33,899 bases of DNA from Enorma burkinafasonensis (GTDB lineage: Bacteria > Actinomycetota > Coriobacteriia > Coriobacteriales > Coriobacteriaceae), in the NCBI RefSeq assembly GCF_902150035.1, contig NZ_LR597516.1, positions 1 through 33,899 on the forward strand. The letters are read 5' to 3'. Positions 8,976-16,781 of this stretch are shown piece by piece (the first letter of the stretch is position 1; each line of letters opens with the position of its first letter). Position numbers and translations under genes: made by a program. The notes under the pieces are model-generated. The model saw only the letters and a list, made by a program, of their open reading frames with translations, did no database searches and had not been told where the DNA came from.

Positions 8976-10886
8976 ATGCGAACGCTTCTGCGTTTCCTCA
9001 AGCCCTACAAGCTCCAGACCGCGGGCGTGCTCGCCGCGCTCGCCGTCAACCTGGCGGGCGTGCTGCTCGTGCCCACGATCCTCGCCAACATGATCAACAT
9101 CGGCGTCACGTCGCGCGACTTCGACTACATCACGTCGCAGGCGGTGTTCATGCTCGTCGCGGCCGTGGTGTCGGGCGCGGGCGCGTTCGTGTGCAACTAC
9201 TTGTGCGCCGACCTCTCCACCAAGGTGGGCCGCGACATCAGAAACGCCGTCTACGACGCGTCGCTGTCGTTCTCGGGCAGCGACTTCGAGCAGTTCGGCA
9301 CCGGCTCCATGATCACGCGCACCCTAGGCGACGTGAACGTGATCCAGATGGCGCTCTCCATGACGCTGCAGATGATCATGCCCGTCCCGTTCGCCGCCAT
9401 CATCGGCGTGGCGCTCGCTTTGTCCATCGACGAGCAGATGGGCATCATGCTCGCGGGCTTCATCATCGTGGTGGCCGTCATCGCGGTTCTGACCGTCCGC
9501 AAGGCCGCCGTGATCTTCCAGAAGCTGCAGCGCTTCATCGACCGCATGAACGTGCGCCTGCGCGAGAGCATCACCGGCGTGCGCGTGATCCGCGCCTTCG
9601 GCAAGGAGGAGTCCGAGCGCAGGAGCCTCGACGACGCGTTCACCGACTACGCGGAGAGCGCCATCAAGGTGAACTGGCTCTTCGCGACCTTCGACTGCTC
9701 GTCGTTCTTCATCATGAACCTCGCCGAGGTCTCGGTCATCTGGCTCGGCGGCAACCGCGTCGGCGCGCACGCCATGGGCATCGCCTCGATCTCGGCGTGC
9801 GTCGAGTACGCCATGCTCATCCTGTTCTTCCTCATGATGGCCCAGATCTGCGCGCTCACGCTGCCGCGCGCGCTCGTGTGCCTCGAGCGCTGCCGCCAGG
9901 TGATCGACTGCGAGCCGAGCATCGCTGACGGCAAGCTCACCGAGCTGCCCGGTGCCGGCGCGCCCGCGGACGCCGCGGCGGGCGCCGAGGACGAGGCGCC
10001 GGCGCAGATGGTGGCGCACTTCGGCAACGCGTCCTTCAAGTTCGCCGACGCGAGCGAGGACACGCTGCACCACATCAACTTCTTCTGCCGCCGCGGCACC
10101 ACGACGGCGATCATCGGCCCCACCGGCTCGGGCAAGTCGACGATCGCCAAGCTCCTGCTGCGCTTCCACGACGTGAGCGACGGCTCGGTCGAGGTGTGCG
10201 GCACCGACGTGCGCGAGCTCACACAGGAGGCGCTGCGCGACCGGATCAGCTACGTGCCGCAGAAGGCCTGGCTCTTCAGCGGCACCATCGCCGAGAACCT
10301 GCGCTACGGCCGCCCCGAGGCGACCGACGAGGAGCTCTGGCACGCGCTCGACGTGGCGCAGTCGGGCTTCGTGCGCGAGCTGCCCGACGGGCTCGAGACG
10401 CGCGTCGCCCAGGGCGGCACCAACTTCTCCGGCGGCCAGCGCCAGCGCCTCTCGATCGCCCGCGCCCTGGTGAAGCGCGCCGACCTCTACATCTTCGACG
10501 ACTCGTTCTCGGCGCTCGACTTCAAGACCGACGCGGCGCTGCGCCGCGCGCTCGCCGAGGAGGTGGCCGACGCCGCGGTGCTCATCATCGCGCAGCGCAT
10601 CAACACCATCGTTTCGGCCGACCAGATCGTGGTGCTCAAGGACGGCTGCATCCAGGGCCTGGGCACGCACGCGGAGCTCATCCGCTCCTGCGAGGCGTAC
10701 CAGGAGATCGCCCGCTCCCAGCTGCGCGCCGAGGAGCTCGAGGAGCTCATGGGCGCCGCCGCGGAAGGCGGCGGGGCTGCCGAGGAGGCCGAGCGCGACG
10801 GAGCCGCTCCGGATGCGGTACCCGGCCCGGACCCGGAGGAGGCCGCCGCACCCGAGCACGCCCAGGAAGGAGGTGAGCGGGCATGA
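8976..10886 (+). CDS. ABC exporter half-transporter, degenerate-site subunit (permease plus ATPase)
   Basis: This 636-residue protein has an N-terminal six-helix exporter domain (about residues 15-300) and a C-terminal nucleotide-binding domain. Walker A is GPTGSGKST (about 381-389), the Q-loop is YVPQKAW and the signature is intact (NFSGGQRQR). Walker B ends in Asp-Asp (YIFDDSFSALD) where the catalytic Glu is expected, and the switch His is Gln (LIIAQRINTI). These are the marks of the degenerate subunit of heterodimeric exporters such as TM287 of TM287/288. The start at 8976 is set by GAAGGG 9 nt before it. The stop overlaps the partner's start. An acidic Ala/Glu/Pro-rich tail of about 50 residues follows the ATPase. 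Confidence 0.92.
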   Translation: MRTLLRFLKPYKLQTAGVLAALAVNLAGVLLVPTILANMINIGVTSRDFDYITSQAVFMLVAAVVSGAGAFVCNYLCADLSTKVGRDIRNAVYDASLSFSGSDFEQFGTGSMITRTLGDVNVIQMALSMTLQMIMPVPFAAIIGVALALSIDEQMGIMLAGFIIVVAVIAVLTVRKAAVIFQKLQRFIDRMNVRLRESITGVRVIRAFGKEESERRSLDDAFTDYAESAIKVNWLFATFDCSSFFIMNLAEVSVIWLGGNRVGAHAMGIASISACVEYAMLILFFLMMAQICALTLPRALVCLERCRQVIDCEPSIADGKLTELPGAGAPADAAAGAEDEAPAQMVAHFGNASFKFADASEDTLHHINFFCRRGTTTAIIGPTGSGKSTIAKLLLRFHDVSDGSVEVCGTDVRELTQEALRDRISYVPQKAWLFSGTIAENLRYGRPEATDEELWHALDVAQSGFVRELPDGLETRVAQGGTNFSGGQRQRLSIARALVKRADLYIFDDSFSALDFKTDAALRRALAEEVADAAVLIIAQRINTIVSADQIVVLKDGCIQGLGTHAELIRSCEAYQEIARSQLRAEELEELMGAAAEGGGAAEEAERDGAAPDAVPGPDPEEAAAPEHAQEGGERA

Positions 10887-12757
10887 TGCGCGAGGAGAAG
10901 AGCCGCCGCCGCGACGAGCAGCGCCGTGGCCGCGCCGTGAGGCCGCTCTACCATGACGACTACGACGACGAGCAGGACGCCGAGGTCCCGCGCGACCCCT
11001 TCGGCGTGATCCGCCGCCTGTGGGAGGTGTCCGACGGCGAGCACTGGCGCTTCGCCGTGGTGCTCGTCTCGATCGTGTGCTACACGGTGACCCATCTCTC
11101 GGCGCCGCTCTACAGCGCGCACCTCATCGACCTTCTGTGGGCGCATATCCAAGACGCGTTCGCCCAGGGCCGCGACTTCATGATCACCTGGGAGACGGGC
11201 GGCCGCGAGTGCCTCGTCTTCCTGGGCATCTGGACGCTCGCCTGGGCCTTCTACACGCTCCAGGCCTTCACGATGGCGAGCTTCGCCGAGCGGCTCAACC
11301 TGAAACTCCGCCGCCGCGTGGCGGGCAAGCTCAACGTGCTGCCGCTCAAGTACTACGACGCCCATAAGCCGGGCGACGTGATGAGCCGCGTGACCAACGA
11401 CCTCGACAAGGTGTCCGAGGTGCTCCAGCGCGGCCTGCTGTCGATGCTCATCGCGGTGGGCTCGGTGATCGGCGCGGTCATCATGATGATGCGCATCAAC
11501 TACGTGCTCGCGGTCGTGTTCCTCGCGTTCGCCGCCTCGGCCGTGTTCATGACGCGCGCCGTCGCGATGCGCACGCTCGTGCTCGCCGCGCACCAGCAGC
11601 GCGCGGTGGGCGTGCTCACCGGGCACGTCGAGGAGGCCTACTCCGGCCGCATCGTGATCCGCGCGTTCAACCAGGAGCGCGCGAGCTCGGAGCGCATCCA
11701 CCGGGCCACGCAGCGGCTCGCCGACACCATGCGCATGACGGACTTCACCACCAACGTGGTGGGCCCCATGGTGCGCTGCCTCGTGCGCTTCTCGCAGGTG
11801 GTGCTCGCGCTTTTGGGCACGTGGTTCCTCATCGGCGGCCGCCTCACCATCGGCACCCTGCAGGCGTTCTTCCAGTACGTGAACACCGCGGCCGAGCCGC
11901 TCACCCAGTTCTCGCTCACCATGAACCAGCTGCAGAGCGCGCTGGCGGCCGTGGAGCGCGTGTTCGACATCCTCGACGAGGACGAGATCGAGCCCGACCC
12001 CGCCGAGCCCGCGCTCGCGCCTTCGCCGGTGAGCGGGCGGGTGGCCTTCGAGCACGTCCGCTTCGGGTACGACCCGGAGCGCCCGCTCATGAAGGACGTG
12101 AGCTTCGTGGCCGAGCCCGGCCAGAAGGTGGCCATCGTGGGCGCCACGGGCGCCGGCAAGACCACCCTCATCAATCTGCTCATGCGCTTCTACGAGATCG
12201 ACGGCGGCAAGATCACGCTCGACGGCGTGGACACGCACGCCATGCGCCGGTCGGACCTGCGCCGCAACTTCGGCATGGTGCTGCAGGACGCGTGGCTGCG
12301 CGAGGGCTCGATCGCCGACAACATCGCCTACGGCTGCGATGGCGCCACGCGCGACGAGGTCATGCAGGCGGCCAAGACCGCGCAGGTCGATTTCTTCGTG
12401 CGCACGATGCCGCACGGTTACGACACCGAGCTCGCCAACGACGCCGAGAACATCAGCCAGGGCCAGCGCCAGCTGCTCACCATCGCGCGCGTGCTGCTCG
12501 CGAACCCGTCGATCCTCATCCTGGACGAGGCGACCTCGAGCGTGGACACGCGCACCGAGAAGGCCATCGTGACCGCGATGGAGAAGCTCACGCACGGGCG
12601 GACGAGCTTCGTGATCGCGCACCGGCTCTCGACGATCGTCGATTCGGACCTCATCCTGGTGATGGACCACGGTACCATTATCGAGCAGGGTACGCACGAG
12701 GAGCTCCTCGCCGCCGGCGGGGCCTATTCGGAGCTCTACAACTCGCAGTTCGCGTAG
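10883..12757 (+). CDS. ABC exporter half-transporter, catalytic subunit (permease plus ATPase)
   Basis: This 624-residue partner overlaps the preceding gene by 4 nt (ATGA) and has a full AAGGAGGTGA Shine-Dalgarno; a second ATG at 10886 is possible. A basic and acidic cytosolic N-terminus of about 45 residues precedes six helices. The ATPase has Walker A GATGAGKTT (about residue 420), a normal Walker B with Glu (ILILDEATSSVD) and the switch His (FVIAHRLSTI). Its signature is altered (NISQGQRQL instead of LSGGQ). The hydrolytic site is therefore built from this Walker A/B plus the partner's intact signature, as in TM288. The likely role is proton-independent export of hydrophobic compounds under MarR control. 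Confidence 0.93.
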   Translation: MMREEKSRRRDEQRRGRAVRPLYHDDYDDEQDAEVPRDPFGVIRRLWEVSDGEHWRFAVVLVSIVCYTVTHLSAPLYSAHLIDLLWAHIQDAFAQGRDFMITWETGGRECLVFLGIWTLAWAFYTLQAFTMASFAERLNLKLRRRVAGKLNVLPLKYYDAHKPGDVMSRVTNDLDKVSEVLQRGLLSMLIAVGSVIGAVIMMMRINYVLAVVFLAFAASAVFMTRAVAMRTLVLAAHQQRAVGVLTGHVEEAYSGRIVIRAFNQERASSERIHRATQRLADTMRMTDFTTNVVGPMVRCLVRFSQVVLALLGTWFLIGGRLTIGTLQAFFQYVNTAAEPLTQFSLTMNQLQSALAAVERVFDILDEDEIEPDPAEPALAPSPVSGRVAFEHVRFGYDPERPLMKDVSFVAEPGQKVAIVGATGAGKTTLINLLMRFYEIDGGKITLDGVDTHAMRRSDLRRNFGMVLQDAWLREGSIADNIAYGCDGATRDEVMQAAKTAQVDFFVRTMPHGYDTELANDAENISQGQRQLLTIARVLLANPSILILDEATSSVDTRTEKAIVTAMEKLTHGRTSFVIAHRLSTIVDSDLILVMDHGTIIEQGTHEELLAAGGAYSELYNSQFA

Positions 12758-12781
12758 GCGCGCGTAGCGCCGGTGCTCAGA

Positions 12782-12815
12782 CGCCGTCCGGCCCGGGTTC
12801 CGGGTGCGGACGGCG
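12782..12815 (+). terminator. Long GC hairpin after the ABC operon
   Basis: CGCCGTCCG (12782-12790) pairs with CGGACGGCG (12807-12815), and the loop itself contains CCCGGG/CCGGG. It lies 25 bp past the exporter stop. No T-run follows. Confidence 0.55.
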
Positions 12816-12863
12816 CCTCGCGCCGGCTGCCGGGCGCGGGAGCGCCACCAGGGAAGGGGACCG

Positions 12864-13769
12864 ATGAACCTGAAGCAGCTCGAGGCCTTCGTGCGCGTGG
12901 CCGACGCCCGCAGCTTCTCGGCGGCGGCCAAGGAGCTCTACCTCTCGCAGCCCACGGTGAGCGCGCACGTGGCGGCGCTCGAGCGCGAGCTGGGCTGCGC
13001 GCTGCTCAACCGCAGCACCAAGGAGGTCTCGCTCACGCAGAAGGGCCACGAGCTCTATATGTACGCCGAGCAGATGCTCGCCGTCGAGCGGCGCATCGAG
13101 GAGCACTTCGGCCTTGAGTGCCGCCGCGGGGTGCTGCGCATCGCCGCCTCGACGGTACCCGCCCAGTACCTGCTGCCGCGCGCGCTCGCGACCTTCCGCG
13201 AGCGCTACCCCCGCGAGCGCATCAAGGTCATCGAGACCGATAGCGCCGGCGCGGTCGAGCACGTGCTCGAGCACCGGGCGGACATCGGGTTCGCCGGCAC
13301 CGCGCTCGAGGGCAAGCGCTGCATCTACCAGCCGATCTACCGCGACGAGCTCGCGGTGGTGATGCCCGCGACCGAGCGCTACCGTGCGCTGCCCGAGCGC
13401 GACATCGCCTCGTGGCTGCCCGGGGAGCCCGTCATCATGCGCGAGGAGGGCTCGGGCACGCGGCGCGAGACCGAGCTTCTGCTGGAGCGCATGGGCATCG
13501 ACCCCGCGCGGCTCACCGTGGTCGCGACCATCGAGAACGAGGAGACGATCAAGCGGTCGGTCGCGAGCGGCGTGGGCGTGAGCATCATGTCGCTTCTGGC
13601 CGTGCGCTCCGAGGTCGCCGCGGGGGTTCTGCGCGTCTGCCCGCTGGGGGCGGCGGGCGGCTGCCGCGACATCAACCTCGTGCTCGACCCGGGCTACCTG
13701 CGCACCGCGGCGGCGGAGTCGTTCATCGAGATCGTCCGCGGGCTCTACGGGCACGCGCCCCGTGCATGA
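12864..13769 (+). CDS. Selenium-metabolism-associated LysR-family regulator
   Basis: This 301-residue LysR protein has its HTH at residues 1-60 (MNLKQLEAFVRVADARSFSAAAKELYLSQPTVSAHVAALERELG), then a periplasmic-binding-like effector domain with REEGSGTRRETE. The ATG at 12864 follows GGAAGGGGA. A named LysR subgroup is found beside selenium genes, and this one stands directly upstream and co-oriented with a PLP desulfurase, YedE, TusA and DUF3343. It probably activates that block by binding the TTAT-N11-ATAA box at 13808-13826. The signal could be a selenium or sulfur species, but this is inferred from context alone. Confidence 0.85.
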   Translation: MNLKQLEAFVRVADARSFSAAAKELYLSQPTVSAHVAALERELGCALLNRSTKEVSLTQKGHELYMYAEQMLAVERRIEEHFGLECRRGVLRIAASTVPAQYLLPRALATFRERYPRERIKVIETDSAGAVEHVLEHRADIGFAGTALEGKRCIYQPIYRDELAVVMPATERYRALPERDIASWLPGEPVIMREEGSGTRRETELLLERMGIDPARLTVVATIENEETIKRSVASGVGVSIMSLLAVRSEVAAGVLRVCPLGAAGGCRDINLVLDPGYLRTAAAESFIEIVRGLYGHAPRA

Positions 13770-13807
13770 CGCGCCGGCGGAATGCGTCGCTAGGGCGTGA
13801 CGTCGGC

Positions 13808-13839
13808 TTATAGAAAACTCCAATAAAGGGCACTTGACT
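13808..13839 (+). promoter_or_regulatory. LysR box and -35 element before the selenium block
   Basis: TTAT, 11 bp, then ATAA (13808-13826) is a textbook T-N11-A LysR box. TTGACT at 13834-13839 follows as a -35 candidate, but no convincing -10 lies 16-18 bp downstream, as expected of an activator-dependent promoter. The local sequence is AT-rich compared with its neighbours. Confidence 0.5.
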
Positions 13840-13858
13840 ATAGCATCTTCCTATTCGA

Positions 13859-13897
13859 CCCTCTGTAAGGTGAGCCATACACTTTATGTACGGAGGG
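13859..13897 (+). promoter_or_regulatory. Leader hairpin that can mask the Shine-Dalgarno of the PLP desulfurase
   Basis: CCCTCTGTA (13859-13867) can pair with TACGGAGGG (13889-13897): nine pairs, one of them G-U. An inner stem AGGTG/CACTT (13868-13872 with 13880-13884) caps it with a 7-nt loop. The GGAGGG Shine-Dalgarno of the next gene (ATG 13906) is wholly inside the stem. The structure is visible in the sequence; a regulatory role is inferred. Confidence 0.5.
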
Positions 13898-13905
13898 TGA
13901 ATACC

Positions 13906-15042
13906 ATGATCTACCTCGACAATGCTGCTACGACATTTCAAAAACCGCGATGCGTGATCGAGGCGGTCGCCTCGGCCATGGAGCACATGGGCAACGCCGG
14001 TCGCGGCGCGTCGGATGCGGCGCTCGACGCCTCGCGGGTCATCTACAACGCGCGCGAGGCCCTCGCCGAGCTCTTCGGCGCCGAGCACCCCTCGTGTATG
14101 GTCTTCACCGCCAACTCGACGGAGAGCCTGAACATCGCCATCAAGGGCCTGTTCTCGCCGGGCGACCGCGTGGTCACGACGGCGCTCGAGCACAACTCGG
14201 TGCTGCGCCCGCTCTACGAGCTGGCCGAGCGCGGCGTGGAGCTCGAGATCGTGGGCGCCGATGCGCGCGGCGTGCTCGACTACGACGCGCTCGAGGCGGC
14301 GCTCACGCCGGGCACGCGCGGCGTGGTGTGCACGCATGCCTCCAACCTCACGGGCAACATGGTCGACATCGCGCGCGTGAGCGAGATCGCCCATGCCGCG
14401 GGCGCGCTTTTCGTGGTCGACGCCTCGCAGACGGCCGGCGCCTTCCCCATCGACGTGCAGGCGCTCGGCATCGACGTGCTCTGCTTCACGGGGCACAAGA
14501 GCATGCTCGGTCCCCAGGGCACGGGCGGCATGTACGTGCGCGAGGGCCTTCAGGTGCGGCCGCTTCTGAGCGGCGGCAGCGGCATCGACACCTACAACAC
14601 GCATCACCCCAGCCAGATGCCCACGGCGCTCGAGGCGGGCACCTTGAACGGGCATGGCATCGCGGGCCTGCTCGCCGCGGTGGGCTATCTCAATGAGACG
14701 GGCATCGAGCGCATCCGCGACCGCGAGCTCGCGCTCATGCGGCGCTTCCACGCGGCCGTCACGGCGATTCCCGCTATCAAGGTCTACGGCGACTTCGAAC
14801 CTGCGCTCCGCGCGCCCATCGTGGCGCTCAACATCGGTGACTACGACTCGTCCGAGGTGAGCGACGAGCTCAACGTCACCTACGGCATCGTGACGCGCCC
14901 CGGCGCGCACTGCGCCCCCCTCATGCATAAGGCGCTGGGGACGGTCTCGCAAGGGGCGGTCCGCTTCAGCTTCTCCCACTTCAACACCGAGGACGAAGTT
15001 GACCGCGCTGTGCAGGCATTGGCCGAATTGGCTGCGGATTAG
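13906..15042 (+). CDS. Aminotransferase class V / cysteine-desulfurase-like PLP enzyme of the selenium block
   Basis: This 378-residue PLP enzyme starts MIYLDNAATTFQKP, the typical N-terminus of the class V desulfurase branch. The PLP-binding lysine is Lys198 in CFTGHKSMLGPQG. A Cys at about position 336 in the GAHCAPL motif matches the persulfide- or selenide-carrying cysteine. The start at 13906 follows GGAGGGTGA. It heads the run PLP enzyme - YedE - TusA - DUF3343 with short gaps (14 nt to yedE). In this setting the enzyme probably releases sulfur or selenium from cysteine or selenocysteine and passes it to the TusA-like protein. It lacks the IscS-type long active-site loop, so it is unlikely to be the main Fe-S desulfurase. 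Confidence 0.9.
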   Translation: MIYLDNAATTFQKPRCVIEAVASAMEHMGNAGRGASDAALDASRVIYNAREALAELFGAEHPSCMVFTANSTESLNIAIKGLFSPGDRVVTTALEHNSVLRPLYELAERGVELEIVGADARGVLDYDALEAALTPGTRGVVCTHASNLTGNMVDIARVSEIAHAAGALFVVDASQTAGAFPIDVQALGIDVLCFTGHKSMLGPQGTGGMYVREGLQVRPLLSGGSGIDTYNTHHPSQMPTALEAGTLNGHGIAGLLAAVGYLNETGIERIRDRELALMRRFHAAVTAIPAIKVYGDFEPALRAPIVALNIGDYDSSEVSDELNVTYGIVTRPGAHCAPLMHKALGTVSQGAVRFSFSHFNTEDEVDRAVQALAELAAD

Positions 15043-15056
15043 GAAAGGATCGTGGC

Positions 15057-16160
15057 ATGGATCTATTGGATTTCTCGAGTTCTAAGGTGAGGCTCGCCGT
15101 CGCCGGCGCGCTGTGCGGCGCGGTTGCCGCGGCGCTCGCGTTCTTCGGCAACCCCGCGAACATGGCGTTCTGCATCGCCTGCTTCATCCGCGACACCGCG
15201 GGTGCGCTCGGCATGCACAACGCCGAGGCCGTGCAGTACGTGCGCCCCGAGATCATCGGGTTGGTGCTGGGGTCGTTCGCCATCTCCGCCGCCACCAAGG
15301 AGTGGCGCTCCATGGCGGGCTCCTCGCCCATGACGCGCTTCGCGCTGGGCATGGTCCTCGCGATCGGCTCGCTCGTCTTTTTGGGCTGCCCGCTGCGCAT
15401 GATCATCCGCATGTCCGCGGGCGACCTCAACGCGTGGGTCGCGCTCATCGGCTTCGTCGCGGGCGTGGGCACCGGCTGCATCGCGCTCAAGAAGGGCTTC
15501 AGCCTGGGCCGCGCGCAGAAGACCAACGCCGCGAGCGGTGTGGTGCTCCCGGCGCTCCTGGCCGGCGTGCTGATCCTCGCCCTCACCACCACGCTGCTCA
15601 AGAGCAGCACCTCGGGCCCCGGTAGCATGCATGCCCCCATCATCATGTCGCTCGCGGGCGGCCTCATCGTGGGCGCGCTCGCCCAGAAGAGCCGCATGTG
15701 CTTCGCCGGCAGCATCCGCGACGTCATCCTCATGAAGAACTTCGACCTCATCACCATCATCGGCGCGTTCTTCGTCGTCATGCTCGGCTACAACATCGCG
15801 ACCGGCCACTTCGTGCCGGCGTTCGACACCCCGGGCATCATCGCCCACTCCGAGCACCTGTGGAACATCCTCGGCATGTACGCCGTGGGCTTCGCGGCCG
15901 TGCTCGCCGGCGGCTGCCCGCTGCGCCAGCTCGTGCTCGCCGGCCAGGGCTCGTCCGACTCCGCCGTGACCGTGCTCGGCATGTTCGTGGGCGCCGCGCT
16001 CGCGCACAACTTCGGGCTCGCCGCGAGCGGCACCGCCATGGACGCCGCCACGCAGACCATCACCGCGGGCGCCGTGCCCATGGCCGGTAAGGTCGCCGTC
16101 ATCATCTGCATCGCCGTCTGCGCGGTGATCGCCGTCGTGAACAAGCGTCAGGGAAAGTAG
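15057..16160 (+). CDS. yedE: YedE-family putative selenium transporter
   Basis: This 367-residue protein has about ten membrane helices. It has two YeeE/YedE-type repeats, each with a GCPLR motif (near residues 110 and 285), plus conserved Cys in NMAFCIACFIRD (about 35-46) and SRMCFAGSIRD (about 216-226). These Cys are the likely path for a sulfur or selenium anion, as in the thiosulfate channel YeeE. The RBS GAAAGGA precedes the ATG by 8 nt. It lies 14 nt after the PLP enzyme and 6 nt before the TusA-like gene, so the three are surely co-transcribed. Selenium specificity comes from the neighbourhood, not from a visible residue. Confidence 0.9.
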   Translation: MDLLDFSSSKVRLAVAGALCGAVAAALAFFGNPANMAFCIACFIRDTAGALGMHNAEAVQYVRPEIIGLVLGSFAISAATKEWRSMAGSSPMTRFALGMVLAIGSLVFLGCPLRMIIRMSAGDLNAWVALIGFVAGVGTGCIALKKGFSLGRAQKTNAASGVVLPALLAGVLILALTTTLLKSSTSGPGSMHAPIIMSLAGGLIVGALAQKSRMCFAGSIRDVILMKNFDLITIIGAFFVVMLGYNIATGHFVPAFDTPGIIAHSEHLWNILGMYAVGFAAVLAGGCPLRQLVLAGQGSSDSAVTVLGMFVGAALAHNFGLAASGTAMDAATQTITAGAVPMAGKVAVIICIAVCAVIAVVNKRQGK

Positions 16161-16166
16161 GGTACC

Positions 16167-16370
16167 ATGGTTGAAGTCGATGCACGCGGGCTCTCCTGCC
16201 CCGAGCCGATCATGCTCACGGCCGATGCGCTCAAGCAGGCGGACGGCCCGGTCAAGGTCCTCGTCGATGAGCCCCATCAGAAGATGAACGTCGAGAAGTT
16301 CGCGCGGTCCCAGGGCCGCACGCCCACCTCGACGGAGACCGCGAACGGGTTCGAGGTCGTGATCGAGTAG
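16167..16370 (+). CDS. TusA/SirA-like sulfurtransferase (YedF N-domain type)
   Basis: This 67-residue protein has the TusA hallmark SCPEPIM with Cys11, which carries a persulfide, or here possibly a perselenide. In many selenium loci the matching protein YedF has this domain fused to a DsrE-like C-terminal domain. Here the frame stops with TAG after the TusA domain, and no DsrE domain is seen nearby. It starts 6 nt after yedE and probably accepts S or Se from the desulfurase or from YedE. The stop is TAG, so read-through as selenocysteine is excluded. Confidence 0.88.
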   Translation: MVEVDARGLSCPEPIMLTADALKQADGPVKVLVDEPHQKMNVEKFARSQGRTPTSTETANGFEVVIE

Positions 16371-16382
16371 ATGCTGCGCGGC

Positions 16383-16455
16383 CGCCGTCTGCCGACGGCC
16401 GGTCTCGAATAGCTCGCATGAAGGCTGCCGGGTCGCGCGTGCGCGGTCCGGCAGC
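16383..16455 (+). promoter_or_regulatory. Two hairpins between the TusA-like and DUF3343 genes
   Basis: GCCGTC-TGCC-GACGGC (16383-16398) is a 6-bp stem with a tetraloop. GCTGCCGG (16424-16431) pairs with CCGGCAGC (16448-16455), and the loop contains further CGCG pairing. They fill the 117-nt gap within the operon. They may attenuate transcription or protect the upstream mRNA. Confidence 0.45.
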
Positions 16456-16487
16456 TGTCTTATGGGGAAGACGTTTTTGGAGGAGAC

Positions 16488-16724
16488 ATGCGCAAGAAGG
16501 AGCTCAAGCTGGTGGCCACCTTCCACACCACGGCCGACGCCATGGCGGCGGAGCAGGCGTGCGCCGCGGGCGGGGTTCCCGGCCGGCTGATCCCGGTGCC
16601 GCGCACGCTCTCCGCGGGCTGCGGCATCGCGTGGTGCTCGCCGGTCGGGGAGCGCGAGCGCCTGGTGGCCGCGCTCGACGGCGACGGCGTGGAGTACGAG
16701 CAGATCGCCGAGGTGCCGGTGTAG
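16488..16724 (+). CDS. DUF3343 putative Se/S carrier protein
   Basis: This 78-residue soluble protein matches the DUF3343 (Se/S carrier-like) family. The HTTADAMAAEQACAAGG helix is followed by GRLIPVPRTLSAGCGIAW, with Cys45 in the conserved AGCGI motif that is thought to carry selenium or sulfur. Cys50 is an additional cysteine. The ATG at 16488 has a strong GGAGGAG RBS. Families of this type occur next to YedE and desulfurases in selenium-using bacteria. Hairpins separate it from the TusA-like gene, so it may be expressed at a different level. Confidence 0.88.
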   Translation: MRKKELKLVATFHTTADAMAAEQACAAGGVPGRLIPVPRTLSAGCGIAWCSPVGERERLVAALDGDGVEYEQIAEVPV

Positions 16725-16781
16725 GCGCCTCGCGCCGCTCGCGCCCGGGCGGGCGGTGCCGACGGCGCGCTGCCGCGTTCG

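Noticed and set aside
16350-16460. Selenocysteine read-through joining the TusA-like gene to a downstream domain
   Set aside because: The stop is TAG rather than TGA, and the sequence after it does not encode a DsrE-like domain.
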